Positions 23,593 to 36,478 of a DNA stretch of 64,000 nucleotides are shown here, one piece after another. The notes below the pieces were generated by a model. It had not been told where the DNA came from. It saw nothing but the letters and a program-made list of their open reading frames with translations, and made no database searches. This DNA comes from Sclerotinia nivalis (taxonomy: Eukaryota > Ascomycota > Leotiomycetes > Helotiales > Sclerotiniaceae). Made by a program: the position numbers and the translations under genes. Where the stretch lies: the NCBI GenBank assembly GCA_029531795.1, contig JAPEIS010000006.1, positions 434,001 through 498,000 of the forward strand, read 5' to 3'. The number at the start of each line of letters is the position of its first letter. Within the stretch, counting starts at the first letter, position 1.

Positions 23593-24253
23593 GAATTTCA
23601 CTTTCAGGTTTGAAAGTTGAGTTGAAGGAGAAGGATAAGAAGTTTGTGAAGTGTTATTTCTGACTCTTATCGGTGATATCCGCCTCAAGATAGGAGCAAC
23701 CGAACGGCGGCGATTTGTTGTACGCCTCCCAAAAGAAAAGGTAGGTTGATGATGCGGTTATCGTAGGCCTTACTATCAAAGCCTCGGATATGGAAGTTCT
23801 GGTAGGACAAAAAGATCAAGTTCCGTTTGGTGAGAAATGATCTTTTGTTGACTAAAGCCACGTTATGTTCAATTGATAAATGATCAATGGAATATGAATG
23901 AAGGGTTGATAAAGTCGTAAGTCGGAGGATTATTATTATGTATTTGTTGTAACTGTATGACTTCGGGTGTTGTAGAGGAAAAAGTCAAAAAGATATAATG
24001 AATAATCTCGGGATTCTGATCCTATTTGATCTTTTGTATGTTGTGGCGGGTTATTGGATGATTGACAAGTGCTCGGTCCACCAATTGATTGATTCTCCGG
24101 AACTTTGTTCAGATAACAATGCAATGCTCTGTCAAGGACCCTAGTACTGATTTATTTTCCAATATAATGGGAATGAATTAAGACTTTCTCGATTCCGATG
24201 TCTTGGAAATAAGATAAGAAGGATAAGTATTGGATAGAGTAGTCGTAGATGTT
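23593..24253 (-). promoter_or_regulatory. Long ATG-free 5' leader region of the FYVE gene
   Basis: Reading toward the gene, there is no ATG in any frame for 661 nt before the start codon, where about ten would be expected in AT-rich DNA. This suggests a long transcribed leader under selection against upstream starts. The transcription start itself cannot be seen from sequence. Confidence 0.45.
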
Positions 24254-24487
24254 CATGTATGTCGTACTTCGTAATACAGGAGATGGAAGATCGAGGATAG
24301 TTCAAACAGTAAGATTGAGTAATTGAGGAGGTAGATATAGAAGTAGATGGAGGTGTTGAACTAAAAAGTAAAAGTAACTCGGAAGAAAGGGTTGAAGTCT
24401 TTCTTTCCAATGTGCTTTAACTTTAATCTGGATAATAGAGTTGAGTTGAATGAAGAGAGCTTGATGATTGTCGTTTTGTCGATTGTT

Positions 24488-24533
24488 GAGTTGAGATTGA
24501 GATTGAGATTGAGATTGAGGATTGAGGATTGAG
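24488..24533. repeat. (GAGATT)n / GAGGATT array
   Basis: Tandem TTGAGA and TTGAGGA units, seven or so copies, on the FYVE-gene upstream side. Confidence 0.85.
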
Positions 24534-24909
24534 GGGAGGAATTTGATATGTATAGATTGGAGGGGGTGGATCATGGGTCAGGCTAAGATATGGGATGCTG
24601 GTAGAGTAATAAATCTAGTACCGTACGGTAATTTCGAGGTTATTCATCCTCTAATCATTTCTCTGCTTTCTTAAAACTACCCGAACGACTTCTCTTGTAA
24701 ACGCGTGCATCACACAGGAAAGACCCAGTAGTTTAAACTAATTATGGCCGTGGATACATAATGGTTCCAATACATATTCGGAAGGCTAATGTTAGATATG
24801 GAGACATATGGATAAGTAGCCGTTGGTAGCTTAGCAGATTTAAAAGGCTAATTTGATTCAAGGATGATTGTATGGTGCATACAATTGATTGATTGACCAT
24901 GACATTTAT

Positions 24910-24941
24910 GAGGCGCGAAAGAGGCGCGAAAGAGGCGCGAG
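24910..24941. repeat. 11-bp repeat GAGGCGCGAAA x3
   Basis: Three near-perfect copies of an 11-bp CpG-containing unit. It stands out in AT-rich surroundings and resembles clustered binding sites more than slippage-type DNA, but no factor is proposed. Confidence 0.7.
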
Positions 24942-27900
24942 AAAGTTCAAGTTGGAAAAAAGAGGGTCTTTTTCGTTCAATCTTTGATACAATACCCGTA
25001 CATACCTACCCCATTGAGCATTTCTTCATCTACTTTCAAATCAAAAGGCCAACTCCGAGTCTCGCCAATTCGGTGCATGTACCAGATATCAGTATCATGG
25101 TTGAAAAGGATCCACTCTTCGACATGAAATGGATGCTCAGCTAAGCATCCAAACTTATGAATTACTAGGGTTTGATTGGATATTAATCAAGTAGTCTGAT
25201 ACCAAGATGAGTGGAGTGTAAAAGCTAAGACTTGACAAGATCGTAATGGTATTAGACGGGGTCCATTAGCATCGGTAGGTACTAGGATTAAAGGAGTTCG
25301 TGCCGAGATGTGAGCCCAAATTGTTCAAGCCCTCAAGGATACGAAGCTGCATGCACACTGGTCAATCTGAAAAATTTCCCTTCCAGCCACAATTGACACA
25401 TGCACGGAAGTTTGTATCGGTAGTGAGAGATAATGCAGACAACTCGAGAGAAGTTGAGAACAGATATCGAAAGAAAGGATAGACAAGATCTTGGACGATT
25501 GAGCGGTCAACCAAATCCAGGAAAACCTCATATATCTTGTGCTACGATTATGTGTAGCTCTCACTACATAAGAAAAATCATGCGCAGTCAGCCTCAATAA
25601 ATCTTGGTTATCTCTCTCACCTCCTTCTTGATCTACCAATCTTAAATCAATCTTTTACTTTGCAAGTTGTAACGTATCAATCATCAAACGGCACCGAAAG
25701 ACTCATTAAACTTTTTTGGAAGTGATCGACCAGGGTCTAGGGTCTGGGTTCCACCCTAATTATCACTGTCGCGTGTGCATGAGCCTAAATAAAAAATCAG
25801 GGGTCTTGTTCGACGTTTGATTGGTAGCCAAGTCTTTTCTTATCAGAGGATTTTGATTGGTTGTTAGTAAAGGCACGCTGACGTATTATTACGGTAACTC
25901 ATCGGTTGGCGTATTGAGGGACTTCTTTGAATGCTTGATACAGTTGTCCTTGACTCGAGGGGGCAACTGGGAATAATCAAGGCTTATGAGAGGATCGCAT
26001 ATAGGAAGGAGGGTCGTACAATAATACTGTATCGCTGTCGGCGTTTGCGAATGGGGACACACACATTGATCGGGAACTCCGTTTCCTGAAAATAATAGAA
26101 GGAATGTCCGAACGTCTACGGAGTAAAACATCTGAACACATCTGTTCTCAATGTCCTGAACAGTGTACACATCTGAAATTCTGAGCTCCTTAAGACCGAC
26201 CTAGGTACGGTAGTAGGCTCGGTAGGGGTAGTACCGATATCGTAAAAGCGGATAGCGGTTTTCAGTGATGACTATAATATCTTGGCCTATAACATATCCT
26301 AAAATCCGGTAACTTTGCTCGAGTACATAGAACCTGTTCTAGAAGTATAGAGCTTCATTGAATGCCCCGTGCGAAAGTAAACATCTTGACACTTCGCAGT
26401 TGATACCTGCGCATCTTTCTCCGTAGCCCCTTGACGCGAATTCAAAACTCTTGTCCTCGATGAAGTCAAAGGCTGAACAGCGTTTGTTGCACACGGTCAA
26501 ACTTCGTGACTCACGGATGTCGCGGCGACTATCGGAGTTTGAATTGCGATCACTAATTTATTAAGCCGTTTGGTTGAGGCTGTCTCGCCTTCTGTCCACA
26601 TCCAAACAAATCCAGCTGAATTCACCCCTCCAAGATCCATCTACCAGAACCCTCGTGATATAACTGGTCCGTTTTCATAGCCGACATTTTTCCCAATTTC
26701 AATCCACTTCCGGAAAGATCCATTAAACCGTTGCAGTGTGATAATGCTCTAAGCTCAATTGATCATTAGTATGAACTTTTGCCCTGCCGCCATTACGGTA
26801 TCCAAAAATACTGTCCACAAAGATAGCTGGGCTTGGTAAACTCTCTAACGCTACTAACTAGTTACCGAGAGCTATTCAATGACCGACAGCATGCTAATCG
26901 GTGCGAATCCTCATGATCTTCACAAATGCGGTTCACTTACCTGTCTAATGACGATGTGCAAATTCAAGGTTTTGGAATGGATAAATACTTGACACCTATA
27001 TGCAGCGTTCAGGGGCCAATTGATGGCCCTTCATGTTGATCCGGAATTTCATTTTTGAGTTTCAACCACAGAGAGGTCATCTCGCAAGTCAACAAAATTG
27101 TGGTAGCGAACCTCCTGTAAATTCTTGGGATGTGACTGCAAGAGATGCAGAAAGGTCGTGTCACTGTGGGGTATTGGGGAAGGTTCTAAAAGAATATGTA
27201 CAGAATCAGATGGACCATTCGATCACTGGCTCCTTTGTGGATTGTTGACAACTCAAATGTTGGTGGCAAAATGATTATCCCAACAGCCATGAAGTTTTGA
27301 AGATCTTTTATCAACCTATCGATACTCTGTTTCCTATGACTTGCTCTTCGGCGAAATGTCCCTCGATTTCTTCGGATCTCAACCGGATTAATTCTGGCAC
27401 TGAGATGAAGGTGGAAATTTATATTGGCCTTGGTGTGGGTATCAACTTTTCAACCCCTCCAAATATGCGCCCATTCTGGAGATTTCCGCTTCACGTTTCC
27501 TCTAATGGGTGTTGTTTGCAGTAGCGGACCCCTTTCACTCTAGGTCCACTACCGGGTATTGGCGTAGAGTGTAAACTAGGGTATGCATACAATGCATTGA
27601 CAAAATTTGATCGTGAAAGCCTCAAGGCGTTTAGAAGGATTCATTTCTAGTCATGCGGAGATTGAGGTTTTTAAAATTATTGATTGCTGCTGCCCGTTGG
27701 GGGCAAGTCTTCAAGAAGGGGGACATACAAGACCCTCCTTCTCAAGGTAAGCTGCCCCGAATCTTAGGAAGTGGAGTAACGGTTTTATGCACGTCGAAAG
27801 AGAAAATGGCCGTCTCTGGGAAGGTCAAAAGTTTTCTGAGGGACCTTTGAAACCATCCATATTTTTGCCCTAAATTAAGGGTCTTCGCGGAAAACGCGGA

Positions 27901-29714
27901 CTATGGGGCTGAAATACCCATTTCATACCTATTCGCCCCGTTATATGGCTGCATGGGCCATTGTCAAAATCAACATCTCCGAGGACTTTTTTGGGTATTT
28001 CCCTTTTAGTAGAAATCGTGTTACCTATCTGTTCGTCTCTATCGCAACTTTGCAATCGTGATATGTCTGTCGAGATTCTACACACCTTGAACTCCGAGAT
28101 AACTTCTGATCATCGACATATCAGGTTTCTCAAGGGATTCACGATAGTATGCCGTCTTTCTGGGACGATCACGTCTCCATCAGGAAGTTAGATGCGCTCG
28201 TTCAAATCCCGGCGACAGAGCATCTTGCCAAATCATCGCTGTATCTGTTCATATCTCCTCGTCGATCTGCGATTGCACATCTTGAGAAATTTTTGTGTAA
28301 CCGATCTGAGATCGGATTCACGCAAAAGTTGCTTCTCGTTACAACTCTTGATGATTAAGAAGCATCCTGCGAAGTTGTTCACTTATCAATTGATTGGAAC
28401 TCGTTGATGAGGCCTCCAACCCCCCGTGGCAAGCGTCTCCAGAAAGGATACCCTACCCACAATGGTAGCAGTAGAGCTGCTGTTGGGCGCTCGTTTGATT
28501 CTTTCAATTGAAGATACTGTGTGTATCAAATCTGAGAATAACATGTACGTGAGCTTTCGCTCACGGTTGTAAGAATTTCTTTCTTCACAATAAATGAGGT
28601 AAATTTTAAATGGTAGGTCCTTCCTCACAAAGTTTTGGAAGTTGTTAGCATTTGGGTACTCGCGTGCAAGGTTGTCTAAGAGAGAAGGAACAAACCTTGA
28701 AAATGAAAGAAGTCTCATGCCAAAATTTTGTGCCTCATTAAAAGGTTCTCCTCATTTTATCATCCTTCCAACTTCCCTTCAATTTTACTTCGTCAAATGC
28801 ACAATTATTTGCCTTTTCTCAACTTTATTTTGGCACATTCACTCTGCCATAGCAATATGCTAGAATTTCGCATCCCTTAGGATTTAACTCGTCCTGATTG
28901 ATTAAGTATCAGCTGTTGCAGCCGCGGCGAGTTTTCATGGGTTGCTTACCCACATTTCTCGAGCGCTGTCATCTACAAATTCCAATACCATCATGGTAGA
29001 AAACGCAGAGTCCGTCCAGGTCTTTTCAGCCCATCTATGGCGGCGGTGCAAATGGACGAATATATGGATTATACCACAACTTGGAAGAGATTCTTCATTT
29101 CTGTGCCGCATGACGTGGCTCGTAGTATTTCGACCCCTTAATTGCGGGAAGGCACAGCGTCAATTATTGCAATGACATTTACATGATAAAATAATATCCC
29201 GATCGAGAGAATCGTGCGTTGTTAGCAACAGCGTCTACGAATTTTTAATGTGGACAAAATCATTGGTAAGGATGTCTTACATGTGAAAAACAAATTACTC
29301 CCGCCACCAAAAAACTACTTGATGCGCCGTTTGTTTTCTGTAAGGCATAATAATGCTGTACATGGGTCATTCAACTGTTGGTTGAAGAAATGCTACTTGC
29401 TTATACGATGAAAAGCACATTTAATGCGGGGCTTGTCCAATTATGCACCTTCCCGAGAAGCTTGCTTGTTGTTGATTCGCCAGCCTCGCATGCAACCCCT
29501 CAGCTGCTTTCGTTGGGCAAACGCAGATTGGAGGCCTCCAAAGACATTCGATATTTTACCAGTTGTTGAAGTTAAAATGCTGCATCTTTCAAGAGAACAT
29601 TCCTGTATATTTCAGTGAGGAATCTCACTGTGTTCTCGTCTTATATTATTGTACACTTGTTAAAAAAAATTTATTCTCAAATTTTACTGCAAACCCGCTC
29701 CTGAATTACTCATT

Positions 29715-32700
29715 ATGGTGGAGTGGCCAAGCGGAAACTCGCGGAGGGGTAATAGCAGGGGAAATAGTGGCAGAGGAAATAGTAGCAGAGGAAACAATAG
29801 CAGAGAGAACAACCGGGGAGGTAGAGGTAGAGGGAACTCAGGGAGAGGCAATGACGCATCCAATATTTGCTTCGAGTATCAAAGAACAGGAGAGTGTCGT
29901 CGTGCGCAATGTTCCTTCTCGCACGGAGAACCCTCATCCTCCAATAATCAGCAACCGCGTCAAAGGCGAGAAGAAAGTGCAATCCAAGAACACGCCAGAG
30001 TCAATTATAACGAATGGAAGAGGATCATTAAACGTGAGCCTGTTGCCAATGATATTCACACGATGAAGTTGTTGTGGACGGACGCCCTAGGGATTTTGAA
30101 TGACGATGATCGAGAATGGAAACAAATGCTACCGAGAGATCTTGATAACGATGAGCTTCATGGAGCCAAACATATTCTTGCGCTCATGCAAATGAAATCA
30201 GGCGCAGGCGGGGCGAGAACATTCATCGATCTAGCTCACCCGTTTCTAGAAGTGATGGTTCACCAAGCAATTCTAGACTGCTTGTCTGTCGATACTTTTG
30301 TTGGACGACTATACAATCTCATCAGTGGCAGTAACGGGACTCGGGCAATGCGATTTTTCCAAACCTTACTTCCCAACTTGCTAGAGGCGCATGATTTCTT
30401 TGCCAGTACATCAACGCAAAATATCGAGCGAATACTAATTGCGATGGCCACTTGCCTCCGTGAGCTTCTTCGACGAGAGCAACGTGCATTATTCAACGAA
30501 AGCCTCATAGAAACTGTGAATTCAATTGAAAATTGTGTCGAAGTCATTGGCATTGATCAAAAATCGGTAGCTGCTACTGTTATCGGAACTCGAATGCAAG
30601 AGATCCGTGGAATGATCGCCCGAGCCAAAGGACTACTGGATGAAGATGAAGAGACACCCATAAATGGCGTTTCGACGCCCGTGGTGGTGTCAACTTATCC
30701 ACGCGATATCATTATACCGTCAAATAGGCATGATAATGATAAATTGGATATCACTGAAATAGAGATAGTGCCAACGGAGGATGAGATTCGTAGCGATAGC
30801 CCTGAATTTCTCCCTTCGACAGACCCCGATCAGCCACATTACATTTCAGACCAAGCTGCAAGACTACTAGATACCCATTTCCGTCTCCTCAGACACGATG
30901 TGTTTGGGGAATTAAAGGCTGCTCTAGGAAGTTTGATCGTGGCGGTGGAGGATGATCCTTCGATTTTGGAACGTCACAAGCCCGACTTCGGTAACGTGCG
31001 AGCCAATCTTTACCACAATGCTTGGGTCCCGGATATTACCTTTGATGATAGAAGAGACTTGCAAGCCGAAATATCTTTTACTCAGCCAGCAGGACTAAGA
31101 AGGAAGTCTGTAAAGGATAGATCCAAGTGGTGGGATGAGTCCAAAAGACTTGACGAAGGAATTTTGTTGTGCATGCTCTCTTACAGCCACTCAAAATGTA
31201 CCCCTCTATTTCTGTTGGTCACAGAAAAACGGACAGATCCCAAGAGCAAGTATAATCTAGTCTCTCACGATCATCAAGCAACGATTATTGCCAGGCTCGT
31301 CACACAGAGGCAAAAAGATCTGGATACTTTAATACAATTGAGTACGGAAAAGACCGAGGCTGTTCTTATTGAGATACCAGGGGTCCTTCTCGCAACTGTT
31401 TCTCCAATTCTTGAAAACCTTCAAAGCATGTATAAACTTGGTCGCCTACCTTTCCGCCAATGGATATTACCAGGTCGCACTGGGAATTCCCGATCAATCC
31501 TTGATGTTCCACCGCCCCTGTATGCTCGCAAACCTGGTTTCGTGTTTTCACTTAGCCCTATTTTGAAGGCCGGGTCATCGGGAGACCTACGAATTGACCC
31601 TTCGACGTGCGCTGTAAATGATACCAATCTCGTCGACAAGATTGAGCTGCAGACTGAACTCGACCGTGGACAGTGTGAAGCTTTGCTAGCCGCACTACTT
31701 CGCGAATTTTGCCAGATACAAGGTCCACCAGGTACAGGAAAATCCTTCCTTGGTGTGAAACTGGTCAAAGTTTTATTACATTGTATGAAGAAACAACCTG
31801 GGCCCATCATCATTGTGTTAGTAGCATATCCCTCCCCATTTTCTATTCTCAATTCAGTCCAGGCGAAACTGTTGTTTCCCATCTTCATGACATATATCTC
31901 GAAGATTAAAATCTCATATTTATGCTAACGAATGTGCTCTAAAGATGCTACACAAACCATGCCCTAGATCAATTCTTGGAGCACTTACTGGACTCCGGTA
32001 TCGAGAAACTTATCCGCATAGGAGGTCAGAGTAAATCCTCAATCCTCGAAGGCAAAAATCTTCGCGTTGTCTCCAAGGGCGAGAGTCAAACCAAGTCCGA
32101 GCGTTATCTGCTTGCAAAGGCCTACGAAAGTATAGAGAATAAAGCAAAATTCATAAATTCATCGTTAGCCAAGTTGTCGAGAACCAAAGGCCATCCGGAT
32201 TGGAAATCGATGGAAGGATATATTGCTAGGCATTATCCCCATATTCATAAGCAATTCAGTCGCTTTGATGACGAAGGCTTTGAGCAGGCAAGTCGATTCT
32301 TCGTTGCACTGATTTCTTGCCATACACATAGCCAAGTTTTGCCTTGTTCATTGTTTGACATGTTTGACTACAAGGGGCCCTTAGGCCAGAGACCATGCTA
32401 ATTCTGAAATTTAGGTTGGCGTCGGACCTTTCAACTTGTGGTTGAAGAAGAAAGAAAAACAAACCAAAGATTCTCAGGCTACATACACCGTCGCCCAGCT
32501 ATTAGCTGCAGCGTCTTTCAATATTCATGCACTCAGTACTGCGAGCCGATCTCGATTGGTAGATCATTGGAAAACTGCTATACGCGAGACCATTGTGGAT
32601 GATCTCCATGAAGCAGTGAGAAGCTCCGAGCTCCTGCGTAGGAATATTCATGACATCCACGATGATGTTGATCGACGGGTTTTGCAAACTGCTCAGATAA

Positions 32701-35700
32701 TTGGAGTCACAACTACTGGCCTGGCTAGGAAAATTTCTACTTTGCGACATGTTAATTCCAAGGTCATAATCTGCGAAGAAGCTGGAGAAGTCCTCGAAGC
32801 ACATCTACTATCAACACTTTTACGTATGCCATCTCATCTCACTTTTCTTTGATCCATACTAATCACAAGTGTCTCTAAACATCAATGTTCTATACTGATC
32901 AACGGTTTGATTCAATACTGACATATGCAAAAGCATCTGTAGAACATGTAGTATCGATTGGTGACCACGAACAACTCCGACCTCAGATCAACAACTTCAA
33001 GGACCTATCCCTTGAAAGCAGAGCGGGAACCCTTTATCAGCTTGATCGGAGCCAATTTGAGAGACTCTCTGTGGGCCAAAATGGTAGAAGCAGATTACCC
33101 GTTGCTCAATTAAACACCCAGCGCCGAATGCGCCCCGAGATATCCAGGCTGATCAATCGCATATATCCCGAGCTTATTGATCACGACAGTACTAAAGTCT
33201 ATCCTGATGTTGTTGGAATGCGTCAAAATGTAAGTTCCTGATTTTCGACCGGTGGTGGCAGTGTTCTTGGATTCGCACTGTTCGATCCTTTGTCCATTTA
33301 TTGTTTATCGGTCAATCGAGTTAGCTAAACATGTCTACAGGTTTTTTGGCTCGATCATGAGCACTTTCAAGATGATGGTCTAAATCAAGAGCATAAGACC
33401 ATGTCTCACAGCAATCAATGGGAAGTCGAAATGACCGCCGCACTTGTAAGGCATATTGTTCGCCAAGGAGAATATAGCAGTAGCGATATTGCTGTTTTAA
33501 CTCCCTACAGTGGCCAATTACAAAAGCTACGTAACCATATGCGGAAGGATTTTGAGATTGTTCTATCTGATCGCGATCAGGATACGCTCGTGAAAGATGG
33601 CTTCATAGCTTCCGATTCGGATCATGACGAAAAACTTGGCCAAACTTCTCACAGGAAAGCCCTTCAAAAGAAGAAGTTGAGCGAATTACTTCGGCAAGTC
33701 CTAGTCTATATACATAAGTGTTATACATGGCAATGCTAACTTGATTTTAGAATAGCAACCGTTGACAATTTTCAGGGGGAAGAGGCCAAAGTCGTGATCG
33801 TCTCCCTCGTGAGAAGTAACAAGGATAAGAAAGTTGGATTCCTCAAAACCACTAACCGCATCAACGTATTGCTCAGCCGAGCTCAACATGGACTTTACCT
33901 CATTGGTAATACACAGACTTATTCAAGCGTACAAATGTGGGCTGATGGCATTGGTATACTGCGAGAAGCAGGATCTGTTGGCCAGTCATTTGGACTCTGT
34001 TGTCCACGGCATCCCGAAGATGACTTGCAAGCCTCTCAACCGGATGATTTTCTCAGATTGAGCCCGGAAGGAGGATGCGCTCGTGCCTGTAATAGGCGTC
34101 TATCCGATTGTGGGCATCGATGTTTGGCTCGTTGCCATTCTGGGAGTATGCATGCTATCTTCAAGTGCCCACAACGTTGCGAACGTCTTCACCAGCCTTG
34201 TGGTCATTCCTGTCAAAAGTCCACCTGCGGTGAAGACTGCGGACTCTGCCGTGTTAAATTTGACAACATACAACTTCCTTGCAAGCACATAAAGGATGGG
34301 GTTGAGTGTTATTTGACTAGGGACCTTGCTAAAGTTGGTTGCATGGTCATGGTGAAAAAGAAGATGTCTGGCTGCGATCACATTATCCAAGTGCCCTGCT
34401 CTCAGGATATTACTTTGCCAGAGTTTCGTTGCCCAACTATTTGTGGAGCCATGTTATCGTGTGGGCATGCCTGTACCTCTACATGCGGTAAGTGCACCCG
34501 CCAGGAAGGAGGGAAACAAGTCACGAAACATCCTTCGTGCACCAAACCATGCAATCGCCCCTTTAGCACCTGCAACCATAGCTGTAAGCTACCATGTCAT
34601 GATGGTAAAGAATGCGGTCTTTGCTTTGCGCCATGTGAGGTATGTATTTTATGCGAATTTTAGAAATGGTACCAAGCTCTAATATGCAAATAGGTTCAAT
34701 GTTCTCACTCCAAATGCACACTGAAATGCAATCAAGCTTGCGCGCCTTGCATAGAAAGGTGTACCTGGTCTTGTGAGCATCAAGAGAGGTGCAATATGCC
34801 GTAAGTATCTTGAACCTCGCTCGAGAAGCTTGGCAGCCAATTCTCGTCAGTGATATTTACACAAAAAATGCTAATCATATAATCTTATAGATGTGCGGGA
34901 CCTTGCGATAAACTACCTTGTAATAAGCGTTGCTCGTCAAAGCTTTCTTGTGGTCACCAATGTCCAGGACTTTGTGGCGAGCCATGTGCACAAGACTACT
35001 GTCAGATATGCTCAACGAAACAAGATGCTCGAGTTGATTTACTAGAAATGAAAACTTATGGCGACATTGACCTTGACGAAACACCAATTGTCGCACTCGG
35101 ATGCAAGCACTTCTTCACAGCTGAGACTCTCGATGGGATGGTTGGGATGTCAGAAGTATACGAGCAAGATATACTTGGAAACTACACAGCAATCAAAGAC
35201 GCAACTGCGACGCTAGCATCTTCTATTCCTCGATGTCCGGATTGCAAATGCCCCCTTCGTCAATACGCAACCCCACGGTACAACCGAGTTATTAACAGAG
35301 CTGTGATTGATGAAATGTCCAAACGATTCCTCGTCAGTGGCCAAGTAGAACTTCGAGAGTTGGAGTCCGAGATCAATAAATTGGAGCAAGAACTCGATGA
35401 TACTAGACAGTCTCTTCTGGTCATGAAAGATGCGTACGGAATAAATTCTGGAGCACAAACCAATGCTGAAAGACAGCTCAAAGAGCGACAAGATAAATCC
35501 AGAAAGCTTGGGAACAGAGTGGATGCATTCTGTAAGAAAGTAATGGAGAAGCACCAACCTGCGACGAAACTTCATGATGCAACCGTCAATTCCATGCGAC
35601 AACGATCAATTGAGGACGCAATAAACAGCTTATCCATTTCCAATACCCGTAGCTCACCTCGAGATCGCCGTATAACTCGTGGGGGCCGTGGTGCGCAATT

Positions 35701-36478
35701 AAAGCTTCGGTAAATGTCCAGGCTTCCAATGTTCCACACTTATTTGAATATATTGGATCATAAAAAGAGTGTATCAGCTAACACAATCCTTCAGGTATAT
35801 CGTGCTTACCGACAAATTCCCCTTATCTCAAAAACTGAAGGCCAACCCAAAAGTTACAATCAAATTACCTGGCGGCGCCCCAGACCAACTCTCCATAACA
35901 TTTTTCCGTTCCTGTCTTTCTTACATTTCATCTTGTCAAGAAGACAATCTTCCAAAACTCGCTGTTGAGGGTATCCTCTACTATGCGAAGATCGCTCGAC
36001 TTTATGATTCGCATACACGTTCGGCATCTCCCTCCCAAACAACCAAGACAGCTCCTGAGATACAGAAAGCTAAAGAGTTATTGGAGGAAGCAAGGAAATT
36101 GTGTTCGCAAGGATTCCAGAATGCGGACTTGCTACTCACTGCTGTTGAAGAATCAAATAAGTTTTTAGGTCGAGAATGGTATGAGGAAGTCACGAAAGAG
36201 GAATTGGATGCTATTAAGAAGGCTATGGTTTCAGGTATAGGTGGGATTGCTACTCATAGTGGTCATTGGTATGAATGTGAGAGTGGACATCCGGTAAGTC
36301 GACCTTGTTTGAGTGAAGCTGAGAACAAGAGAGAGACTGATATTTATTGTAGTTCGCAATTGGTGAGTGTGGAATGCCCATGCAACTGGCTAGATGTCCG
36401 GAGTGTGGAGCGAGAATTGGTGGTCAAAGTCATAATTTTACCGAAGGGGTTGTGAGATCCGAGAGGATGGAGAGATGA
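29715..36478 (+). CDS. ZNFX1-type superfamily 1 RNA helicase with NFX1 zinc fingers
   Basis: Large RNA helicase related to animal ZNFX1 and to S. pombe Hrr1, which act with RNA silencing machinery. Ten exons: 29715-31816, 31945-32287, 32415-32823, 32934-33229, 33341-33693, 33751-34639, 34694-34800, 34891-35709, 35795-36293 and 36353-36478; 1980 residues. Order: RG/SRGN-rich start; CCCH finger (C-x8-C-x4-C-x3-H) at about 52-71; helical ZNFX1-like region; Walker A GPPGTGKS near 670; CEEAGEVLEAH near 932; SIGDHEQLRPQ; NFQGEEAKVVIVS; LLSRAQHGLYLIGN near 1210; Cys/His-rich NFX1-type fingers to about 1500; a coiled coil near 1650-1720; and an RZ-type finger at the end (GHWYECESGHPF...CPECGA). Introns 2 and 5 begin with GC, not GT. 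All helicase motifs look intact. Role in fungal RNA silencing is inference. Confidence 0.94.

Larger units (their letters stand above)
24254..29714. other. Divergent spacer between FYVE and helicase genes; no gene recognised
   Basis: About 5.5 kb. The first 0.4 kb has an ATTGAG-type array. From 25 to 29.7 kb the sequence is of balanced composition and not simple-repetitive, yet open frames are short, mostly lack ATG starts and show no motif. It may be decayed coding or transposon sequence, or promoter DNA of the large helicase gene. Confidence 0.5.

Noticed and set aside
24893..25144. 83-codon + frame starting MTMTFMRRERG
   Set aside because: Its N-terminal part is the 11-bp repeat, and the rest has no recognisable feature.
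29715..29740. tRNA box-A-like string TGGCCAAGCGG
   Set aside because: It lies in the first codons of the helicase gene, with no box B or cloverleaf downstream.
29563..30066. 167-codon + frame overlapping the helicase start
   Set aside because: It is a different frame over the RG-rich repeat-like start of the helicase; repeated Glu/Val/Ala is an artefact of the codon pattern.
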